Source: Bacteroidota bacterium (GTDB taxonomy: Bacteria > Bacteroidota > Bacteroidia > B-17B0 > Aurantibacillaceae). Taken from it: a stretch of 64,000 nt of DNA. The notes beneath the pieces were generated by a model. That model was not told the DNA's origin and did not search any database. It worked only from the letters and a program-made list of their open reading frames with translations. The translations under genes were made by a program, and so were the position numbers. How positions within the stretch are numbered: position 1 is the stretch's first letter; each line of letters starts with the position of its first letter. Below are positions 32,583 to 40,918 of the stretch, piece by piece. The stretch lies in the NCBI GenBank assembly GCA_020403265.1, contig JADBXZ010000052.1, forward strand, positions 1 through 64,000. Reading direction: 5' to 3'.

Positions 32583-33071
32583 TTATAAGACTTGTGATTT
32601 TTTATATAACATTGCCTGTAAATGTTGTTGATGTTCTTTTGTGTTTAGTGTTGACATTTTCTTTATATATGAAAGCTGATTATCTTGTATGGTAAAAATT
32701 CTTTCACTACTAACCATACGTGGGTCGTTTTGTATTAGCTTCATTTTAAAATGCAGAATATCAATGCCATCTTTTCTAGTATATTCACCTCTTAAAACCT
32801 CAACCCGTCCACTATCTTGAGAATTTGAAATTTCAAAAATATCTTCTTCGCCTTCAACTGGCTTAATAAATCCACTTTCCCAATGTGATGGTGTATTATC
32901 AGGCGCAAGCCAGGTTCGTTGCTCATAATGAATTAGATCATTAACCCCGTCAAAATTGAACGCCAAATTTTCTGAATAAGTAAAAGATTTAATTGTTGGA
33001 AATTGCCCATTTCCGATACCACTCCAAGTCCCCAGCAAAAAGTGTAGCTTAAGTGTTTTTAGTTTTTCCAT
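32583..33071 (-). CDS. Nitrobindin/THAP4-like heme-binding beta-barrel protein
   Basis: The 162-residue protein begins LHFLLGTWSGIGNGQFPTIK, the typical start of the DUF1794/nitrobindin family. It continues with a ten-strand barrel pattern (LIHYEQRTWLAP, HWESGFIKPVEG, DIFEISNSQDSGRVEVLRGE) and ends EHQQHLQAMLYKK, where the family's heme-ligand histidine occurs (HLxAxL). Family members bind heme and act on nitric oxide or peroxynitrite. It is preceded by Crp/Fnr gene D, a plausible regulator. Confidence 0.78.
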   Translation of the reverse strand: MEKLKTLKLHFLLGTWSGIGNGQFPTIKSFTYSENLAFNFDGVNDLIHYEQRTWLAPDNTPSHWESGFIKPVEGEEDIFEISNSQDSGRVEVLRGEYTRKDGIDILHFKMKLIQNDPRMVSSERIFTIQDNQLSYIKKMSTLNTKEHQQHLQAMLYKKSQVL

Positions 33072-33134
33072 CTTAGTTTGTTATTATATCTATTTTTTTT
33101 CACTAAACTTAATCCTAACGTTTTAGCGTTGTAT

Positions 33135-33154
33135 TGTTGAACTTTTGAACAACA
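33135..33154. promoter_or_regulatory. Weak candidate operator between regulator D and nitrobindin gene
   Basis: TGTTG and CAACA separated by ten bases, centred about 73 bp upstream of the nitrobindin-like gene. This is the same distance as the FNR-type box from the deiminase gene, but the geometry differs from the other Crp/Fnr candidate sites. Confidence 0.3.
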
Positions 33155-33258
33155 TTATTTTAATCTGAAATTTAAGTTTATCGCAAAAAAATACAGACTT
33201 TTTGCTTACTTTAAAAAACATTTTTCCAGCGTGGAAGTGCTACACAAAATTGTCATAT

Positions 33259-33852
33259 TTAATTGTTAGTCAATTTTTTTCTAATGCGTGTTAGAGACTG
33301 CCTCTCAATACCCAGATAAGATGATAAGTCAGACACTGATACCCTATTGAAAAGAGTTGGGTATTCTTTTACAAATTGAATATAACGTTCTTCAGCTGTT
33401 TCGAAGAGAAAACTTGCGATACGTTTTTGCTGAATTTTCACAATCTCTTCTGCAACTAACCTTCCGTACCTTTCCAGAATAGGAAACTTTTCGTAACCTT
33501 CCTGTATATGTTTAAGTGATAAACAAACAATAGAAGTTGTTTCAATACATTGAAAGTTATATTTGCTTTGGCTTTCACTTATAAATGCTGGGAAATCTGT
33601 TGCAAATTCATTTTCACAAACAAACTTTACGGTTATTTGATGCAGGTTTTTATCTGCATAAAAAGAACGTAATAATCCCGAAAATACAAAACCGATTTCA
33701 TTCTGAATCGTATTTGCAGATATAAAAAAATCTTTAGGCTTTAATTCTTTTACATTTAAGCCACTCTCAATGTAATTCAACTCCTTACTTGTTACCTTTT
33801 GGCAGATTGTTTTAACTGAATTTAAATAAGCATTTATAGCGTCTTTCATCAA
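33259..33852 (-). CDS. Crp/Fnr-family transcriptional regulator D
   Basis: The 197-residue paralog of regulators C and E has a beta roll (FFISANTIQNEIGFVFSGLL) and winged helix (SDLSSYLGIERQSLTRIRKK, recognition core QSLTR). The gene downstream on the same strand, 187 bp away, is the nitrobindin-like gene. Unlike the other four regulators I see no clean 5-4-5 palindrome at its stop codon. The best symmetric candidate is TGTTG-N10-CAACA at 33135-33154, with TTCCA-GCG-TGGAA at 33224-33236 as another. Confidence 0.87.
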   Translation of the reverse strand: MMKDAINAYLNSVKTICQKVTSKELNYIESGLNVKELKPKDFFISANTIQNEIGFVFSGLLRSFYADKNLHQITVKFVCENEFATDFPAFISESQSKYNFQCIETTSIVCLSLKHIQEGYEKFPILERYGRLVAEEIVKIQQKRIASFLFETAEERYIQFVKEYPTLFNRVSVSDLSSYLGIERQSLTRIRKKLTNN

Positions 33853-33893
33853 GGCAATATTTTTAAGTAATTGATATTTAATATAAATGTTTT

Positions 33894-34718
33894 TTACTTT
33901 TCAATTATGATTTTATTGGTTAAAACATCATACTCAGTTGTAATTTTTATGAAATATATTCCGGATATTAATTCATTGGTTGGCAAATTAATTTTATTTG
34001 TAATGGTGCCCGAATAAATTATTTGACCTCTCGCATTAATAATTTCAAGAGGTAGTGTTTTATTATTTCCGAGCAATTCAATTGTTATACTATATGATGC
34101 AGGATTTGGATATACTATAATATTCTCTGACTTGATTTTAACACAATTAACCGCTATGATTTTTGAATATTTATATTTTCCACCAAAATCGGTTTGTTTT
34201 AAGCGATAATAGCCTGTGCCTTCAATTGGATTTGGATCAACAAAAGAGTAATTTAAAGTTTGTAAACTATTTCCTGCTCCATTTACCTTACCCAAAAGCT
34301 CATAGTTTATTGCATCTATACTTTTTTCTAGGGAAAAGAAATCATTATTAGTTTCGGTGGCAGTTGACCATTTCAGTAGTATTGCATTTCCTTCGCAATT
34401 TGCAGTAAATGTTAATAACTCAATTGGCAAAACAGGAAGGCAATTAGCTATTTGGTTTAATAATTTGCCGGAAAAACCATCGTTTATACCACCATAATAA
34501 ATGAAATCAGCCGGATAGGGTGTGCAGTTTGTTTGGCTTAACAAGCCTGTGGTATAACCATCGTTTATACCACCATAATAAATGAAATCAGCCAAGGGAG
34601 GGCAGCTTGTTTGGCTTAATAAGCCACTTGAAAAGCCATCGTTATTACCCCCGCTATACTGTGCGTATAGAGGAAAAATACTTATAACAAACAACCATAT
34701 GGAGATACATCGTTTCAT
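33894..34718 (-). CDS. Repeat-containing secreted protein with T9SS tail
   Basis: The 274-residue protein has a signal peptide (to about PLYAQ), three tandem copies of a 26-27-residue unit (YYGGINDGY/F, GLLSQTNC, ADFIYY), then an immunoglobulin-like stretch (LLTFTANCEGNAILLKWSTA) and a type A T9SS sorting domain (IIVYPNPASYSITIEL, LISGIYFIKI). Such GGxxDG repeats occur in surface proteins of gliding bacteria. The DNA repeats are 78-81 bp and nearly identical. It lies 10 bp downstream of the formylglycine-enzyme-like gene, in the same operon. Confidence 0.75.
   Translation of the reverse strand: MKRCISIWLFVISIFPLYAQYSGGNNDGFSSGLLSQTSCPPLADFIYYGGINDGYTTGLLSQTNCTPYPADFIYYGGINDGFSGKLLNQIANCLPVLPIELLTFTANCEGNAILLKWSTATETNNDFFSLEKSIDAINYELLGKVNGAGNSLQTLNYSFVDPNPIEGTGYYRLKQTDFGGKYKYSKIIAVNCVKIKSENIIVYPNPASYSITIELLGNNKTLPLEIINARGQIIYSGTITNKINLPTNELISGIYFIKITTEYDVLTNKIIIEK
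34477..34660 (-). repeat. Tandem 78-81 bp coding repeats
   Basis: The string CCATCGTTTATACCACC plus about 20 following bases begins at 34477 and again at 34558, identical over at least 36 bases; a third, diverged unit begins at 34636. They encode the 26-27-residue GGINDG repeats. Confidence 0.85.
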
Positions 34719-34728
34719 TTATGTTTAA

Positions 34729-36297
34729 TTATGGGGTTCTTACACCTCTGCCACCAGCATTGGTTAGTCTTGACTGATTTGTATTACTAGTCAAATAAGT
34801 ACGGTTGCTTGTTCTTAGTTCTGGGAGAGATGCATTGTATCCACCACCTCTCAAAATGCCTCCAGTTTGGCCACCACCTGCAACAGGCCAATTAGCCGTA
34901 TTAAATAATCCGGTAGATGTAATAGTGCCATCACCGTTTAAACCATTAAAAGTGCCATAATTAAAACTAAAACCACCCACACATTGTTCAAATAGATTTC
35001 CGCTCATATCCATAACCCCGTAGTATGCTGCTCCTGATTGTATTCTTGTAGTGGCTGCACCTGCTGCAAAACCACAACGAAGCGGCCCAGTACCACCACC
35101 ATATGCACACAAGCCAGGGCCAGAGGCTGTTGAAACTTCATTTCCTTGGCCTGTATTTAAAAGTGAGCCGGATTGAGCTTGTGTAATAGCTGTTACCCCC
35201 CATGCATATTCGTTAGCAATTGCCGGAGTAATAGGACCTCTACAAACTTTTTCAAATTCCATTTCTGTCATTGGCCGTAAACCACTCCAATCTAGGTAAG
35301 TTAATACGTCTTGCCACGCTATCCAATTGCAGGCAATGTTTTGCCCGTCAGCAGGTTCGTTATAGACTCCGTTAACGTTTAAATCGCATCCAAAAACAGC
35401 AGGATTAGGAGGTGAAGCGGGGGTTATAAGGCGTATTCCATTTCGATTAGCAGCAGCGGAAGGTTGAATTGGCCATGAACCTGCAGCCGATGAAGGTGAA
35501 ATAAGAATACGATTTGTTTGCTGTAAATTGGTAAGTGAGTTTAGGTGTTCTACATACTGTTCCTGACTAATTTCATATTTCATGCAATAAAACGCATTGT
35601 AGCCTTGTGGGTAGCTTGGTGGCAGGCTTGGACTGCCTAAGGAGCCTTGGTTACTTGAGTAGTTTGTTTGAAGGGCAAATCCGGCAGCTTGGGTAGCTGC
35701 GTTGATAGTTATACCATTGAAGGTATTTTGAGACGCTCCATCTCCAATTATAAAATCCCCGGTTGGTATATAAACCATTTCTATACCAAATACCTTAAAG
35801 TTGTCAAAAAGGTTTGCTGCTGTTTGCAAATTCAATGTAACAAGAGATGAAGCGATGTTTCCACTTCCTGGCGCTGATCTTCGAATAAAAACCCCAACAC
35901 CATCGCTTACAGCATCAACTTGCAATACACCACCGGTTACAGAGTGGTTGGCTGAAAGAGTGCTTAGGAGGGCGTGATCCCATGGCGACAGAAGAGCGCA
36001 AGCTTGTCTTTTAACAAACACCCATACGGCATCATAGTTTGTAGGTCCGGTAGCAGTATTCCAACTGTTATCCCATTGTATAGTAAACTGCAAATTGCCG
36101 CCCACTACTGTTGGTGTTCCTATTACCAAATTATTTGCAAATGCCCGGTTTGCATTTAAATAAATAAAACAAAAACATGTCAAGATTTTTAAAATTCTTA
36201 TAGACTCGAACAATTTTTCTCGGTTAATACCTTCTCGTATTAATTTGAATTGGGTTCTAACTTTTATTTTTTTCATGACTTTCGTTATTTTTTTCAA
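34729..36297 (-). CDS. Formylglycine-generating-enzyme (SUMF1)-like secreted protein
   Basis: The 522-residue protein has an N-terminal region with a membrane or signal segment (ILTCFCFIYLNANRAFA, about residues 37-54) and a beta-rich domain with an OTT-like opening (NLVIGTPTVVGGNLQFTIQW). A C-terminal sulfatase-modifying-factor domain follows (about 170-522): FGIEMVYIPTGDFIIGDG, YCMKYEISQEQYVEHL, RPMTEMEFEKVCRG, GVMDMSGNLFEQC and RGGGYN. In gliding Bacteroidota such domains often occur in secreted adhesin- or GldJ/GldK-related proteins rather than in true sulfatase activation. The exact role here is unknown. Confidence 0.78.
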   Translation of the reverse strand: MKKITKVMKKIKVRTQFKLIREGINREKLFESIRILKILTCFCFIYLNANRAFANNLVIGTPTVVGGNLQFTIQWDNSWNTATGPTNYDAVWVFVKRQACALLSPWDHALLSTLSANHSVTGGVLQVDAVSDGVGVFIRRSAPGSGNIASSLVTLNLQTAANLFDNFKVFGIEMVYIPTGDFIIGDGASQNTFNGITINAATQAAGFALQTNYSSNQGSLGSPSLPPSYPQGYNAFYCMKYEISQEQYVEHLNSLTNLQQTNRILISPSSAAGSWPIQPSAAANRNGIRLITPASPPNPAVFGCDLNVNGVYNEPADGQNIACNWIAWQDVLTYLDWSGLRPMTEMEFEKVCRGPITPAIANEYAWGVTAITQAQSGSLLNTGQGNEVSTASGPGLCAYGGGTGPLRCGFAAGAATTRIQSGAAYYGVMDMSGNLFEQCVGGFSFNYGTFNGLNGDGTITSTGLFNTANWPVAGGGQTGGILRGGGYNASLPELRTSNRTYLTSNTNQSRLTNAGGRGVRTP

Positions 36298-36593
36298 GTT
36301 GTATTTTTAGTAGGCAAGAGTGCTTAACCATTCGGTTAAATTGTGTATAATTTACAAAAAAAAGGTGACGCATTTGTGTCAAAATAATTATTTTTCAAAA
36401 TATTTTTCCTTAGGGATTTTTATGTTTTGAACGTTTTTAGGCATTGGGGTCGGGCGGATTTCGGTGCGCAAAATTGCACTTTACGCTGCAATGATTGACA
36501 GAACAATACTTTGAGGAAACATATGGAAACAAATAGCAATAAGGTTTTCATCATGCTGAAGTTTAAATTTCAACCATACAATTGCCCAAAATT
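36298..36593. other. Intergenic region, no gene seen
   Basis: About 300 bp between two minus-strand genes. A short GC-richer patch at about 36440-36500 (GGGGTCGGGCGGATTTCGG and following) stands out from the AT-rich surroundings and may be a remnant; nothing is identifiable. Confidence 0.4.
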
Positions 36594-37883
36594 TTACCAG
36601 AAGTTATCGTTGATATCAAATCTTACGTTAATGATATTGTTGTATTTTGACCCAAACGTATAATTAATACTAACACCGTAGCTAATTGTGTAGTCTGTTT
36701 TTAACTCAACTTGGTTAAGCAGTATTTCATTCACTCCGGCATCTCCCTTTTTTAAAAAAAACTGATCATTAACAATACTGATATCGCTCCAAAACCCTAT
36801 TCGGAGTCCACTCATTGGATTGAAATTAATAGAAGGATAAAGAGAAGCGCTATACTTATCAGTATGATTGAGATAGTGCCATGCACCTGCCGCAAGGTTG
36901 ATGTTTCCCCACTTCTCTATCTGAATCCATTGTACAACAAAAGAGTGTGGGTAAAGCCACTCACTTGATTGAGCATAAATAGTTGGCTCATAATATTGTT
37001 GAAATCGCATACCTGCTCTATATATGAATCTAAGCTGCCTGCGTGAAGCTTCTTTGTAGTCAAATAGATTGTATTCTATGGCAGGAAAATAACTATAGCT
37101 GTGTTTTAAATTTTGAAGAGTGGTCTTGAAATAGGTTGCAAAATGCCCTAAAGCAAATTTTTTTCCTAACGAAAAAACCAAGTAATGGTAACCTCCCGAA
37201 TTGCTTTGATAACCTTTAACAGTTGTAGAGTCATTAATCCTAAATTTTTGTTCGTTAAGTCCATATCCCCATCCGCTTTCTGTTTTAATTTTTTCAGTTG
37301 TACGGTTAATTGTAAAGCCATATCGCATATTGATACTGCTTTGATATGAATTAGCGTCACCGTTTAATCGAGAGTCTATGCCGATGGTCCAAAAATTCCA
37401 TTTGTCTTTTACTTTTTCCGATAGAAGATTATCATTTATGTTCGGCACCTCGTATTTGATAAGTTTGATAAGATCAGTATGTACCAAATACTTCAGTAGT
37501 CCTTTTTTTACCATCTCCAAGATTGCCTCTCTAATTTCAGCTTCTGAAGCATTCGGTTCAGTTTGAAATGTTAGGGTATCATCATTTCCTTTGAATTTGT
37601 TTTGACCAATAAAAAATAGCTTGAATTCGCTCCCTCCGCTACCAATTGTATTCATCGTAAGAAGGGAGTAAATGTCTGCTAAAGATCTGTCGCGCACAAA
37701 ATTTACATAGTTAATCTCTTGCCGATAATATGTTTGGTCGCATGTTGCACAATCAAAAAAATAATTAGGTAATTTTTCTCTAACAACCTTGTTATCGTCT
37801 TTTAAAATATCATTTACCTCATTTGATAGTGCAAAATCAGAGTAAAAAGAAAAAAAAAATAAACAAATCAAACTTATTTTCAT
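36594..37883 (-). CDS. Outer-membrane protein of a Bacteroidota-specific family
   Basis: The 429-residue protein has a signal peptide (MKISLICLFFFSFYSDFALS), a conserved-looking N-terminal domain (YFFDCATCDQTYYRQEINYV, FVRDRSLADIYSLLTMNTIG, SGGSEFKLFFIGQ) and a C-terminal barrel-like half (about 200-429) ending in an aromatic residue. I recognise the CDxxYxRQE...VRDR...GSGG pattern as recurring in Bacteroidota proteins of unknown role. It forms a single-gene unit with 74 bp to the DoxX gene upstream. Confidence 0.6.
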   Translation of the reverse strand: MKISLICLFFFSFYSDFALSNEVNDILKDDNKVVREKLPNYFFDCATCDQTYYRQEINYVNFVRDRSLADIYSLLTMNTIGSGGSEFKLFFIGQNKFKGNDDTLTFQTEPNASEAEIREAILEMVKKGLLKYLVHTDLIKLIKYEVPNINDNLLSEKVKDKWNFWTIGIDSRLNGDANSYQSSINMRYGFTINRTTEKIKTESGWGYGLNEQKFRINDSTTVKGYQSNSGGYHYLVFSLGKKFALGHFATYFKTTLQNLKHSYSYFPAIEYNLFDYKEASRRQLRFIYRAGMRFQQYYEPTIYAQSSEWLYPHSFVVQWIQIEKWGNINLAAGAWHYLNHTDKYSASLYPSINFNPMSGLRIGFWSDISIVNDQFFLKKGDAGVNEILLNQVELKTDYTISYGVSINYTFGSKYNNIINVRFDINDNFW

Positions 37884-37957
37884 GGTGCAGTTTTATTTAA
37901 TGCGCAAGCAGCTTTCAAAAGTTACAACAATAGAATATATTATAGTGGCTTTGTTTA

Positions 37958-38410
37958 TTATTTGCTCATTACTCTGTCAATAGAATACTTGCCCGGACCT
38001 GTAACAAATAATGAGAGATACATCATTAAGTACATGATTGGATGTTCTCTATCAGGGATGGTATCCTCTGCATGCACAACAAAAACAATTACAAGCATAC
38101 ATATAATGAGTGGTATTAAAGCTGTGCGTGTAAATAATCCAAGTACCAGCAGGATGGTACAAAACAGTTCTGCAAATATGGTCAGCCCTTTTGACGCAAC
38201 GGGTCCAACGTAAAAAGGATCGGGCCACTCGGCAATGCCGTCATAAAAGTCGGTTAATTTAGACCAACCATGAATTGCCATAAAGGCACAGCATATTCTT
38301 AGCAATAAAATTCCTAAATCCGATGACCAATTATTAGAGGAAATGATCTGATTTAAAATTCTACTAATTGTCCGAAGTGCTTTTGTTTGATTGTTTGTTT
38401 GTATGCTCAT
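37958..38410 (-). CDS. DoxX-family membrane protein
   Basis: The 150-residue protein has four membrane segments and the DoxX pattern (SDLGILLLRICCAFMAIHGW, TIFAELFCTILLVLGLFTRT, LIICMLVIVFVVHAEDTI). Family members are small quinone- or redox-linked membrane proteins, best known as the DoxD/DoxX-like subunits. The role here is unknown. It is divergent from the two-component system that begins 150 bp away. Confidence 0.8.
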   Translation of the reverse strand: MSIQTNNQTKALRTISRILNQIISSNNWSSDLGILLLRICCAFMAIHGWSKLTDFYDGIAEWPDPFYVGPVASKGLTIFAELFCTILLVLGLFTRTALIPLIICMLVIVFVVHAEDTIPDREHPIMYLMMYLSLFVTGPGKYSIDRVMSK

Positions 38411-38560
38411 AGCAATTGATTTAATGGTTGGTAAAATGTTATTTCGGTTTAAATAAATTATCTTATGTGAATTGGTGCTTCATTTGATTTGATGGAAAAT
38501 TTAATTTTGTGCAAATGTATCTAATGTCAGAAATGAAGAAGGTTAACGCAACAGTAATTA

Positions 38561-40129
38561 ATGTTAATTATGGTTAATCAAATGGTTTTAAATGAGCATT
38601 ATACTATTTTTGATTTTATGAAAAACAAAGCACATACTAAGTGGTTGGTCTGGCTGATGTTGCTAAGTGAGATGATGATTATTGTGTTGGTTGGGCAATG
38701 GCTTATAATGCAATACAACAATGCGCATGATACAGTTAATAAGCAAATTGCTAATGAGTTTTCAAAGTCGGAGAAACAATTTATTGACTCGGTATTGGTC
38801 AGAGCATTAATTAATCCAATCATCAAAAAAAATGAGAGTATCAAACAAAATATCAAACAGATTAAGATAACGACCGACCAACAATGTACTCATGATAATT
38901 TAAATAGCGTAACAGCAAAATTGCAGTCAAGTGGATGTGATAGCGAAAAAATTACTGATGATGATTCTGACGCGAATAGTTATACAGAAAAAGAAAAATC
39001 TATTTCCGAAGGAATAGGAAGATATACCTATAGCTCAGAATCATCTCGTTTGAAAAAGAAGCTTGTGATGCAGGGCACTGAATTAATTGTGCGAGAAGTA
39101 TGTCAAATTGCTGATTCAAATAATTGTTTTACCGAATATTTTATGAAGCCAAGTGATACCACTTTATTCACTGATATGCTGAAGAAAAATATCTCAAAAT
39201 TAGGGTTACAAGTGGCTGTGAAGTGGAAGAATAGTAATAATCAAGAGGCAAATGAAACATCTTTGATGATGATGCAAAGCGAGGTATTGCCTCAACTAAT
39301 AGCAGTGATCCCCGAGGGGCTTCTGTTATACTTGATTAAAAAAATAGCATCGCAGCTTTTATTTGGATTACTATTAATTGTATTATCGTGTATCACATTT
39401 TGGTTAGCATTTATAGGTATCAGAAATCAAATGCAAATGAATATTTTAAAAAGTGATTTAATCAGTAATATTTCACATGAACTTAAAACACCGGTAAGCA
39501 CTGTTAAATTAGCCCTTGAAGCATTTCAAAATCCTAAATTTAATATTAATGCACACCAATCGCAGGAATATTTGCAAATGGCATGGATGGAGGTTTGTAG
39601 GTTAGAACTGCTCATTGAAAAAGTGATGAATACCGCACTCTTACAAAATCACAACCACCTCATAAACAAGGAAACAACAGATTTAAAACAGGTGTTGGCA
39701 GAATTATTGGAATCTCTTCAAGTGTGGATTAAGCATAAAAATGCACTTGTTAAATTAATTGCACCCAATGATGTTTATGAAGCCACTGTAGATGTGTTAC
39801 ATGTGGAAGGCGTAGTGAGAAATTTACTGGACAATAGCTTTAAGTATACCGATAAATCAACAATAGTGAGCATTACCCTTTTGCAAAATGAAAAAGAAAT
39901 TATCATATCGTTTGCCGATAACGGACCGGGAATAGCTCCTGAGTATTTAAATAAAGTTTTTGATAATTTTTTCAGAGTGCCTAAAGGTAATCGACATACC
40001 ATTAAGGGCTATGGCCTGGGATTGAGCTATGCTGCATTAGTAGTGAAGCAACATGGCGGCAAAATATCAGTGAATAATAATGATCAGGGTGGTGGATGTA
40101 CCTTTGAACTTCACTTTCCTAAAAATTAA
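38561..40129 (+). CDS. Sensor histidine kinase
   Basis: The 522-residue protein has membrane helices at about 28-50 and 258-288 bracketing a periplasmic domain of about 200 residues. A HisKA domain follows (SNISHELKTPVSTVKLALEA, phospho-acceptor His306) and a HATPase domain (NLLDNSFKYT, FADNGPGIAPEYLNKVFDNF, KGYGLGLSYAALV). The periplasmic part carries several cysteines (CTHDN, GCDSEK, EVCQI, NNCFTEY), which could form disulfides. The start may lie further in, at the Met of MKNKAHTKW. The partner regulator gene follows 5 bp later. Confidence 0.9.
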   Translation: MLIMVNQMVLNEHYTIFDFMKNKAHTKWLVWLMLLSEMMIIVLVGQWLIMQYNNAHDTVNKQIANEFSKSEKQFIDSVLVRALINPIIKKNESIKQNIKQIKITTDQQCTHDNLNSVTAKLQSSGCDSEKITDDDSDANSYTEKEKSISEGIGRYTYSSESSRLKKKLVMQGTELIVREVCQIADSNNCFTEYFMKPSDTTLFTDMLKKNISKLGLQVAVKWKNSNNQEANETSLMMMQSEVLPQLIAVIPEGLLLYLIKKIASQLLFGLLLIVLSCITFWLAFIGIRNQMQMNILKSDLISNISHELKTPVSTVKLALEAFQNPKFNINAHQSQEYLQMAWMEVCRLELLIEKVMNTALLQNHNHLINKETTDLKQVLAELLESLQVWIKHKNALVKLIAPNDVYEATVDVLHVEGVVRNLLDNSFKYTDKSTIVSITLLQNEKEIIISFADNGPGIAPEYLNKVFDNFFRVPKGNRHTIKGYGLGLSYAALVVKQHGGKISVNNNDQGGGCTFELHFPKN

Positions 40130-40134
40130 AGGAT

Positions 40135-40827
40135 ATGAAACAAAAAATTCTTTATGTTGAAGACGAGCCTCACTTAGGTAAAATTGTCACTGACCTATTG
40201 GATAGGCAAGGTTTTGAAGTATTATTAATAAAAGATGGAGCTGAGGTTATTAAAAGCTTCAAGTGTTTTACACCCGATGTGTGTGTTTTAGATGTAATGC
40301 TTCCTGGTGTTGATGGTTTAGAATTAGGTCATGCAATCAGAAATAGATACCCACAGTTACCCATTATTTTTTTAAGTGCCAAGACTCAAACTGACGATGT
40401 TTTGAAAGGATTTGAATCGGGAGGAAATGACTACATTAAAAAACCTTTCAGCATTGATGAGCTTGTAGCACGTATCAAAAACCAATTAAAAATATCTGCA
40501 TCAAGCAGTTTGGGCAATGCGAATAGGCCACAAGAAGTAAAAATAAGGGACATTGTTTTTTATCCCGAAAGATATGAATTACACATCCAAAAAAGAAAAA
40601 TTAAATTGTCGTACAGAGAAGGCCAAATTCTAAGTGCTTTAACTTCATCTCCCAACAAAATAGTTGATAGGAAAGAGTTATTGATCTCTGTCTGGGGAGA
40701 TGATTCGTATTATAACTCAAGAACTTTAGATGTGTATGTGCGTAAATTGCGCGACTATTTTTCTTCTGTCAATGGCATTGAAATTCATACCTTAAAGGGA
40801 AAGGGATATACCTTTATCACTGATTGA
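40135..40827 (+). CDS. OmpR-family response regulator
   Basis: The 230-residue protein has a receiver domain (KILYVEDEPHLGKIV, DVCVLDVMLPGVDG with the phospho-acceptor Asp, IIFLSAKTQ, DYIKKPFS) and a C-terminal winged helix (YREGQILSALTSSPNKIVDR, SRTLDVYVRKLRDYF, LKGKGYTFIT). It is paired with the kinase immediately upstream. It converges with Crp/Fnr gene E, whose stop is 91 bp away. Confidence 0.92.
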   Translation: MKQKILYVEDEPHLGKIVTDLLDRQGFEVLLIKDGAEVIKSFKCFTPDVCVLDVMLPGVDGLELGHAIRNRYPQLPIIFLSAKTQTDDVLKGFESGGNDYIKKPFSIDELVARIKNQLKISASSSLGNANRPQEVKIRDIVFYPERYELHIQKRKIKLSYREGQILSALTSSPNKIVDRKELLISVWGDDSYYNSRTLDVYVRKLRDYFSSVNGIEIHTLKGKGYTFITD

Positions 40828-40899
40828 ATTGTTACAGACATTATGCTTGTTTGGACCTAAAGTTTGTTGTTTTGGTGAAGAAGCAATGAAAATTTTACC

Positions 40900-40915
40900 T
40901 GTAACAAATGTTACA
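40900..40915. promoter_or_regulatory. Candidate Crp/Fnr operator, GTAAC-N4-GTTAC, apparently orphaned
   Basis: TGTAACAAATGTTACA is a perfect inverted repeat 4 bp past the stop codon of Crp/Fnr gene E. It has the same half-site as 5994-6011 and the same AAAT centre as 21049-21064. No minus-strand gene follows it, so its original target may have been lost. Confidence 0.65.
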
Positions 40916-40918
40916 AAA

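Noticed and set aside
33240-33256. CTACACAAAATTGTCAT at the stop of regulator D as a 5-4-5 operator
   Set aside because: Only two of five half-site positions are symmetric; not comparable to the perfect sites of A, B, C and E.
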